Positions 56,801 to 64,000 of a stretch of 64,000 nucleotides of DNA are shown in pieces. Made by a program: the position numbers and the translations under genes. Within the stretch, counting starts at the first letter, position 1. Every line of letters starts with the position of its first letter. Origin of the DNA: Hormiphora californensis. Its lineage: Eukaryota; Ctenophora; Tentaculata; Cydippida; Pleurobrachiidae. The stretch is from contig CM035353.1 in assembly GCA_020137815.1 (NCBI GenBank), forward strand, positions 6,009,597 to 6,073,596. Reading direction: 5' to 3'. A model generated the notes under the pieces. That model was not told the origin of the DNA and did not search any database. It was given only the letters and a program-made list of their open reading frames with translations.

Positions 56801-59800
56801 ACTGGGTGAATCGTCATGGCCTTGTGAGTATGGGAAAATACCCGCCGATACATCAAAGTGCCAATTGAGGCGGTAATTGGGGTTTTGGTAGTGCTATGTC
56901 GGCTAAAAATGCCTGCTAAAACAGTTAGTAGAGTCGATAAGAACACTCACCTCCTCCGATTTCAGTAAAACTTCTCACATGCTAAAATATGATAATGGAG
57001 GTACAAATACCGCTTATTTTAGGTCCAAAAAGTTTTTGGTTCGTTAATTATCGCTAATTGAAAAACGCCAAAAATGGGCTAAAATGGCCCTTAAGGTGGA
57101 TTTGAAATTTTGGAGTTGGAACTCCAGACTTCGTACAGGTGTCCGCTAGGATGCCAATATGCACCACAGGCGGGCTCAGGCCTAAATTCGTCCGAATTTT
57201 TGCGTAAGACCGGATGGCGTAAATCTTGGTCACGTGACCTCGGCTAACTTCTGAACCGCTCAAGTAAGGGATGTTTATAACCTGCTTAATCGATGCAGAA
57301 TATGATGAAAATGACACGTTTTGACATCATTTTTCATCCCAGACGCACAGGAAAGACACAAATCGCCTTACAAAATTGACGCCATCTAGTCTCCCGCTCT
57401 TTTTTTGCAAAACTCTAACTTCTGAACCGTTGAAGTAAGGGATGTTCATAGCCTGCTTAATCGATGCAGAAAGAAAAATAAATGAGAGGAAATGGCCTTA
57501 TTTTTCATCTCCGGCGTGCAGGAAAGGCACAAATAGCAAAAAACTGATTTTTTGCCCAAATCACGTGACCAAAATTCACGCCATCCGGCCTTACGCAAAA
57601 ATTCGGACGAATTTAGGCCTGAGCCCGCCTGTGGTGCATATTGGCATCCTAGCGGACACCTGTACGAAGTCTGGAGTTCCAACTCCAAAATTTCAAATCC
57701 ACCTTAAGGGCCATTTTAGCCCATTTTTGGCGTTTTTCAATTAGCGATAATTAACGAACCAAAAGTTTTTCGGACCTAAAATAAGCGGTATTTGTACCTC
57801 CATTATCATATGTTAGCATGTGAGAAGTTTCACTGAAATCGGAGGAGGTGAGTGTTCTTATCGACTCTACTAAGTATATCGCGCGCGATTTGATAGTCCC
57901 ACTGCTGAAAACGTGCTTTACATCGCGCGCACGTGAGTTCTTGCTGTCCACAGGCCGGGAGCCTACAGAAAAGTAACAAATTAATACCTGGATACTGCGA
58001 ACAGTTAGGAGTTCAGAGATGGCCTCAATCGCATATCCTCTCACTCCCTCATCCTCAGTCAGAGCCAGATCAATTAGAACTTGTAACCTGTAGAGTAATA
58101 AATGGATAATAATAATATGGAATATAATTTGTTGGTTTGTTTACAGTCCTGACTTTGGAAATAGGCCAACATGATTCGCGCGCGCCTGTGTGAAACGAAC
58201 AAACGCTGCTCACAATATGGCACTTTCAATATATCAAAGTTTGCGCGCGCTCCAATAAACACGTCTCTTGGTGGCATTCAGGGCACACTATGACGTCAAG
58301 TGACGTCACAGATAATATTGCTATTACCCTCCGGCGGTAACGAGAGAAAACTTGTTGTCCACACTTGAGGCCGCCATGTTAGCTAAATCAAGTGCCGCTG
58401 TTCGCTGTTCCTTGACACTGAAATATTTGGTGTTCAGTGGTTACTAACTAGTAACTGGTTAGTGAAAATTTTGTAATCCATCAGAAACCGGAAGAATTGA
58501 TAAACAGTTGATATACAACTGATACAATTAACTCACCTACTGCTGCGAGCTGCAGTAAAGATATACTTGATATCTCTAATCTCCACCTAGTACAGGTTCC
58601 ACATAATTGCCGATTTGGAATGCAAAGTTTCTCCACAACACAAAGGCCATGATACATGCAGAAAGGTAGCCTACTGTTTCAACCTGGAGGTGGGTTAATT
58701 TAGATACTAGGAATAGGCCGATATTGCCCCGCCCCTAATAACAGTTGAAAGAGCGTGCCTCTTTTGTTATGTTCTAACCCTCGCGCGAAACAGAGTCTAG
58801 CTAGGCAAGCCTTTTTAAAAGGTTATGAAGATGTCCTTCAAAAGAAATACCCTCGTTAGTTAATAACAATATGCTATTAATAATAATCGTTTATAAGAAG
58901 ATTAACCCACCAAGTAAACTGGTATGGAGAAGTAGGTTGGACCAGAGCAGTGGAGCCAGGGCAATGTTGTGTTGGCCACACAATCATGCTACAGAAATAA
59001 AGGAACGGTGTGTTTTAATTAATGTGTTTATATATAGTTTAATCCTGGTCAGATCTCATTGATAATATATGGTGTAATAATTCTAAACAGTTCCCCCATG
59101 GAACACTAATTGTTAATACCTGGATCAGGGCAGGGATGGCACCTGCACTCCCAAGGCACAATGCTCCAGCACCAATCGCTACGAAAAGAACCCTCAAATC
59201 GTTTCTGCAGAAAAATAATGTACAATGTTTAGTTAGAATGACCTTTTACTCTCCGTTAAAACAATTTTGCCGGACCCCCGTTAAAATTTTTTTAATATTC
59301 AACAACCCGGACCTATTAACATTTTGATTTTTGGTTACTTTGGCACCTACTGTCGAGGATCGAGTTCTCTGGACTGATCTGAGATCATTTGCATCCATCC
59401 AACTCCCGATTTATTTACTACTTTACCTCTCATTCATTCGAAGGTAAAAACCACTGAGACGGGTATATTTTGGGCATACTGCCAATGCCAGGGTGGCTGC
59501 TGCGAACTTGTAAAAAGCAGTGTACCATAGGGTGGTAACAAGACTCAACACACCCAGGGCAAATAACATCCACACACAGACCTAGAAATAGGGGGGGGGG
59601 AATAGTGGGGGGGGCGAACAGCATCCACATGCAGGGCTGGGAAGGAGGCTGGGAAGGAGGCTGGGAAGGAGGCTTGGAAGGAGGCTGGGAAGGAGGCTGG
59701 GAAGGAGGCTGGGAAGGAGGCTGGGAAGGAGACTGGGAAGGAGGCTGGGAAGGAGGCTGGGAAGGAGGCTGGGAAGGAGGCTGGGAAGGAGACTGGGAAG

Positions 59801-60234
59801 GAGGCTGGGAAGGAGACTGGGAAGGAGGCTGGGAAGGAGGCTGGGAAGGAGGCTGGGAAGGAAGCTGGGAAGGAGGCTGGGAAGGAGGCTGGGAAGGAGG
59901 CTGGGAAGGAGACTGGGAAGGAGGCTGGGAAGGAGACTGGGAAGGAGGCTGGGAAGGAGGCTGGGAAGGAGGCTGGGAAGGAGGCTGGGAAGGAGGCTGG
60001 GAAGGAGGCTGGGAAGGAAGCTGGGAAGGAGGCTGGGAAGGAGGCGCAATATGGGAGTAGGGAAGATAATCAATTGATTTAATTAATGTTTTAAAAAAAG
60101 AAGAAAAAAATGGTTAATATATTGATTGACAACATTTTATAACACACACCTGCAGTTTGTTACACAGTTTCTCCCTCGTTTTGAGCGTGTTAACTTCCTT
60201 TACTAGCATTCGTTGGAGAGTGTCTTCAGTTACC
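53828..60234 (-). CDS. Unrecognised membrane protein with armadillo/HEAT-like repeats (about 375 aa, N-terminus not found)
   Basis: Ten minus-strand exons join in frame: 60234-60150, 59581-59427, 59204-59120, 58586-58537, 58087-57988, 55488-55340, 55087-54960, 54818-54694, 54261-54140 and 53954-53828 (TAG). All introns are GT-AG. The first exon found encodes a charged helix (LVKEVNTLKTREKLC) that leads into two hydrophobic segments (WMLFALGVLSLVTTLWY and VLFVAIGAGALCLGSAGA). The remaining ~270 residues are helical pairs of armadillo type: EGVRGYAIEAISELL, NHIVKETLLAVCQLAEEG, TVQQLSLQTLEMMAL, NIVQNISAHILRTLV. Exon 60234 begins in phase 2, so at least one upstream exon is missing; a Met nine residues into that exon is an alternative start. 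I do not recognise an ortholog. A membrane-anchored scaffold is an inference only. Confidence 0.75.
55595..56520. mobile_element. Palindromic element (926 bp), GGTGGCAGATTCCGGCCAAG ends
   Basis: The two halves are inverted copies almost to the centre near 56100. The terminal motif GGCCGGAATCTGCCAC recurs at both ends and again internally (55710-55800, 56370-56405). The left arm holds two diverged copies of CGACTAATTTTGATACGCTG... (about 55846 and 55996). No coding content. It lies in a 2.5-kb intron of the armadillo-like gene. Confidence 0.82.
56927..57872. mobile_element. Palindromic element (946 bp), TAGTAGAGTCGATAAGAACA ends
   Basis: Arms of roughly 390 bp (56927-57320 and 57440-57872) are inverted copies around a ~120-bp centre. 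Both arms give the same small open peptide (HIGILADTCTKSG...), which is just the repeat read from each strand. It shares an intron with the 55595-56520 element, 400 bp away. Confidence 0.85.
59635..60048. repeat. 12-bp minisatellite, about 34 copies
   Basis: GCTGGGAAGGAG units with ACTGGGAAGGAG and GCTGGGAAGGAA variants. The 12-bp length keeps Gly-Trp-Glu-Gly and Leu-Leu-Pro-Ser frames open, but the host chain splices across it (intron between 60150 and 59581). Confidence 0.95.
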
Positions 60235-60485
60235 CTAAATATAATGCTAATTAGTATTTTTATAGTCCACGGAAAATGGAAAAGGCGGTCCGTTATGCGC
60301 GTTACCGGTAGTTTCAGGAGCATAGCAAGGAGGAAACGCGAGTTACAAGTGATTCCATGCTTCCAGTGTGTGCGGCTGCGTTGTTTTAGATGTTGGGACA
60401 CATTAGGCGGACCAAATTTGCAAAAATAGCAGGAATAATTGCGTGGCGGGCCCACGGGCACCTTGCACCGCCTTTGGTGACGCAG

Positions 60486-60557
60486 TCACCCTTACAACTC
60501 GCGCGCGTAGCGCGCGAAAACGAAGCCCGGGAAGCGGGCTGAGTTGTAAGGGTGACA
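60486..60557. repeat. Compound hairpin: TCACCCTTACAACTC arms enclosing two smaller palindromes
   Basis: TCACCCTTACAACTC at about 60487-60501 pairs with GAGTTGTAAGGGTGA at about 60541-60555. Between them are CGCGCGCGTAGCGCGCG and AGCCCGGGAAGCGGGCT, each self-complementary. The result is a three-arm foldable block, non-coding. Confidence 0.65.
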
Positions 60558-60559
60558 GA

Positions 60560-61480
60560 ATCGATATCACATTTTTGTAAAAATCATAGCTCCTTCATTT
60601 TTCATCCAATTTCGTCCATCTTTTTACCTCGCAGAGAGGTGATGGCATCACCAAGCACCGCCTTAGTCATTTTCCAGTGACTGTAGTACACCATACTCGC
60701 AGCTGCTTGGGCGCGGGGAAGGAGGGTCGAACAAGGCAAGCAGCTGCTCTTTCTTCATATATTTCTCTGCTCTTTTCTAGCGGTTGAGAGCGTAACTATT
60801 TTATCGCTTCAAGCTGCGTCTCCGAGCCGCCGCTAACAATTGTTAAAGAATTTCTAAACAATTCGAACAAGAGGTTATTGCGTTACTGCGTTGCTCTAAA
60901 ATCGATTTATCAAAGTGTCTTATAAAAGGGGTATGTACCGGCGCCTTATAACTACCCTATCTCTATTATAATTTGGAGATGTCGCGTCGAAGCCGTTCGT
61001 TCAGTGCGTTTCTACGCGACAGACTGCTCCTTCATAAAACACTTTATAGGCCCAAAGCTGTAAAGCTGTTGCTCACACTTTTGGAACTTCCAGTGAAAGT
61101 TTGTCAAAGTTTTCGAATGACTTTTAACATGCCAGTCTTCATGGTTACCGATACAGTCGCCATGGCAACCGTGTTATTGACGTTCAAAGGGGCGAAAAGA
61201 ACCATCCGGCGAAGCCGGGTGGTTTATCAAAAAGCCCTTACTTGAGGCGCACCCAATGGGTGCGCTAGTTATCAAAATGACTATTTTATCGCTTGAAGCT
61301 GTGCCTCTGAGTCGCCGTTAACAACTTTCTAACTAACTCGAACAATATGAATTAGTTATCGCGTTAGTGCGTTATTCTAATTCTAAAATCAATTTATCCC
61401 TTATATTAATATTCAAAGTATCTACCCTATGATCAAAATGAAGCACCACGCATTTTATTTGTAAGCCATCCTTTGTGTAC
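60560..61480. repeat. Gene-free stretch with a diverged ~130-bp direct repeat
   Basis: 60795-60925 and 61278-61405 are diverged direct copies (ACTATTTTATCGCTTCAAGC versus ACTATTTTATCGCTTGAAGC, continuing into CGCGTTA(C/G)TGCGTT and AAAATC(G/A)ATTTATC). A 90-codon frame at 60976-61245 between them has no recognisable content. The second copy ends about 75 bp before the next gene's start codon. Confidence 0.55.
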
Positions 61481-64000
61481 ATGGAGTTGCTATCTCTTGT
61501 AGCAGTTCTCCAGCTGATAGCAGGTAATTTGAGATTAAACAAGTTCGATTATTTTATTTGCGTTTGAAATGCATACTATCTAAAGTATTTAACATAGACT
61601 TAAAAGGTCCCCACTTGGGTTTGTGAAACTCCCCACGGTCAAGGCTCCATTCCCTGATGAAATAGAGACTTTTGAGGTTATGAAATTGCAAGTCTCTATC
61701 TCATCATCGTATGGCTCATCGTTTTATTTTGGATATCATCAGGAGGTATAGAGCAATTCCCGTGGGAAATGTTACAAAATCCACGTGATGGCCTTTTTAG
61801 TTTGGATTTTACTTTAGGGTAGTGTGTAAATCCACAGATTACTGTTGAGAGGTGTTATGTACCAATTGATATTTACAGTGTCTGGGGCGGAACAAGATGG
61901 ATACGAGTTGGTCATTTCGTGTGATGATTCTATAGAAGTATACGTGGACGGGGAGCGAGTGGAAACAGAAAATGAAGAAACGTAAGTCTTGTGTAATCAC
62001 ACATATCTCAATCACCCATGTTTTGTGATAAAACTTTGTTTTGTGACACCATGGTGAGAGCGCACGAATGGGGGTCTAGCTATAGGCTTGGTGAGAATGC
62101 TCAAAATTGAAGAACTCCAGAGTTGGTTAGACAATATATCTTGATAAAACAGAAATCTCATGCAGGTGGGATAAAGCGAGTTACATTGACCTTCCTCCAT
62201 CTGTTAAACGAATTGCTGTTGCATGCACCAACAACAACGTAAAATACGGAATTTACGGAGCCATAAAGGTGTGAAAATAACAACAAAGTAAACCAATTTT
62301 GTTGTTTTATTAAAGCTAAACATGCTTTCTCTATCCAGGGCATCTGCAGCGGATGCTTGTGCTTCTAGCATCCTTTACTTTGCTTCAAAAGTTTTATGAG
62401 TTGTGAGCATGAGATCATATTATTAAGATATTGTTAGATAGCCCATCTGCTCTAAAAATATATATACCCTCCCACTCGCAGGACAAATACGGACGTGTCC
62501 TATTAACTACCGATAGCACATGGATGTGTAAGAAACCGGATTATAAGGATGCTGAAAACTGGTTTAAGGATGCTGTAATGGATGCTATGCCCTCAGGCGA
62601 GCCATCGTGGATGCCTGCTAGAATCATCGATCAAAGTTCTGCCGTGGCTGCAGTTAAGGACATACCAAGTATGATATACTCTACTTTAATATTTGTGTTC
62701 CTACGATTACAATTCGAAATTCTTTGTAGCACATGCACGGATGTGCAGCAGCTACTTCTTCCACCGGAAGGTGACTTTCGAGTTTCAGTAACAAGAGAAC
62801 GGACTGTTACACACTCAAAAGTCAAAAGTGAGCTATTTCCCAAAAACTGACATTGACTATCTAATATGATGTATTTTTAAGGTCAGACTTCTGTGATATG
62901 GTCTTTTACGTGGACGAGAAAAGTTTGGTGCGTGAGAGAGATATCGGAATCTGAACTCGTTCGCAACCAGAATGTAATAAAATTAACAGCACGACAAGTT
63001 ACACATCCTGGACCTCCAACGAGTCAATCAAAACGTGAGTTTTTACAAATCCCAACATTTAAAGTGAGAGTGGACCGGATCAAAATTGGACAAGTTTGTT
63101 GAAGGTAGTAGAGATTAGCTTTCTGAGCATTTTGCGTTTTTGCCGCTCAAAATCGACCCACCCATCACTGAGATATTTTTGTTATGTTGGGAGAATTCCT
63201 GCTGGATCAGTATTTAACAAACATGATAGAAACAATCCTTGTGTTTTACTAACACATTCTTTATATCTTTAATATGCTGGCTTGCATTGCCCTGCTTCTG
63301 TGCATGGACATGTTAACCTCACTGCTTATATTCAGAATGTGTTAGTAAAACACCACGATTGTTTCTATTCTGTTTTATACATACTGATTAAACAGGAGTT
63401 CTCCCAACATAACAAAAATATTTCAGTGATGGGACGGTCGATTTTGAGCGGCAAAAACGCAAAATGCTCAGAAAGCTAATCTCTACTACCTACAACAAAC
63501 TTGTCCAATTCTGATTCGGTCCACTCTCACTTTAAATTCACAAAGTGCGATTGCAGTTTAGTACAGTAAGTTGAACTTACTAAGTTCTGAATCACGTCTA
63601 CCTCTCACACAGCTACCAGTGCCGCAATTACAACACGGTTGGTGTCTACGCATATCGAGGAATGTCCACTCAGTGTAATTGGGGGGTTTCTAAAGCGGAA
63701 ATGCCTCGAAAAATTTCCAAACGCCATTCCAGGACGGCCCAGCTACGACCTTTTCCAGTGTATTAACTCTTTGGAACGTTACTACTTGGATGTCGATTTT
63801 TTTTAAACTACATCCGTGACGGGATTCCGGTGTCCCGAAAACATCGATTACGAGATGTGTGGACTAAAATCAGTCAATTTAGATGTCATTCCAAAGGAGA
63901 TGATTTGCGGTATTGTCCCCTGCGATATTTATGAATCAAAAGCAATTGAAGTGATGCTCTTTTCAAAGGCATGTCAAAATCCCGGATGCAGGGAGAACAT
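61481..64000 (+). CDS. Secreted cysteine-containing protein, unrecognised, incomplete and frame-broken
   Basis: Exons: 61481-61523, 61879-61981, 62166-62268, 62482-62668, 62730-62827, 62882-63034 and 63613 to beyond 64000. The first encodes a signal peptide (MELLSLVAVLQLIAG). The next exons give VISCDDSIEVYVDGE, WDKASYIDLPPSVKRIAVAC and TTDSTWMC, a beta-rich pattern of an extracellular carbohydrate-binding-like or fibril-like domain. The frame entering 62730 (HARMCSSYFFHRKVTF) and the frame leaving it (RVSVTRERTVTHSK, which joins the next exon in phase) differ by one base, so the exon seems frameshifted. An in-frame TAA at 63804-63806 interrupts the last exon, although the frame stays open and Cys-rich on both sides for over 60 codons each. 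It may be a decaying gene, an assembly error or a misread intron. No function is proposed. Confidence 0.5.
63058..63536. mobile_element. Foldback element (479 bp), TTTAAAGTGAGAGTGGACCG ends
   Basis: Arms of about 215 bp are inverted copies; the left starts 24 bp after the donor at 63035 and the right ends at 63536. Inner arm motifs include GAGCATTTTGCGTTTTTGCC and AATGTGTTAGTAAAACAC. No coding content. It occupies most of the last intron of the secreted-protein gene. Confidence 0.85.

Noticed and set aside
57054-57744. Two similar peptides (HIGILADTCTKSG...) on opposite strands
   Set aside because: They are the two arms of one palindromic element, not a gene pair.
58590-58700. Open frame VETVGYLSACIMAF... 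upstream of armadillo-like exon 58586-58537
   Set aside because: It has a possible acceptor but reaches a stop before the donor that joins to the next conserved exon; the shorter exon starting GTGGAGATTAGA keeps both phases.
59582-60073. Gly-Trp-Glu-Gly (plus) and Leu-Leu-Pro-Ser (minus) repeat proteins
   Set aside because: A 12-bp minisatellite keeps both frames open; it lies between well-defined exons of the minus-strand gene and has normal splice sites on either side.

Overview
The window is nuclear DNA of an invertebrate animal. Genes are split by short GT-AG introns (49 bp to a few hundred bp, with a few introns of kilobases). The proteins are metazoan: Hook dynein adaptor, tetraspanin, prefoldin 5, RPB9, a 14-finger C2H2 protein, BCAT and a microsomal P450. 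Non-LTR retrotransposon pieces, long GA/CT microsatellites and many foldback elements fill the rest. A sponge or another early-branching animal would fit, but I cannot fix the species from sequence alone.

Layout. 1-6650: repeat-rich, with no host gene seen; a minus-strand relic of an RLE-type non-LTR element (3175-4370), a 450-bp pyrimidine tract, and a retroelement ORF1-like fragment (6188-6460). 6691-12543: prefoldin subunit 5, then 187 bp later a 15-exon C2H2 zinc-finger gene, both plus strand. 13872-14785: RPB9 (POLR2I), plus strand. 15680-18023: tetraspanin, minus strand. 18050-25000: 7 kb with no gene seen. 25007-34742: an 18-exon Hook gene, minus strand. 34805-42100: foldback elements, minisatellites and a long CR1-like LINE ORF (38352-41219, minus). 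42420-52383: BCAT, plus strand; its 5.9-kb intron 6 holds a 1.33-kb palindrome and an intronless antisense P450 gene. 53828-60234: an unrecognised membrane/armadillo-like gene, minus strand, with two palindromes of about 930 bp in one intron. 61481-64000: an incomplete secreted-protein gene, plus strand, running off the window.

The genes do not form a pathway; most are housekeeping or cell-biological and independent. The most notable signals are structural. (1) Long inverted-repeat elements are dense, several inside introns, so they would be transcribed as long hairpins. (2) There are three small tandem duplications that copy splice sites. (3) A 3' splice-site motif sits within 25 nt upstream of the start codon in at least five genes. 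(4) A P450 with a degraded oxygen-activation motif is nested in a BCAT intron. Exon chains were built by hand from splice-site consensus, reading frame and family similarity; no alignment or transcript data were available.
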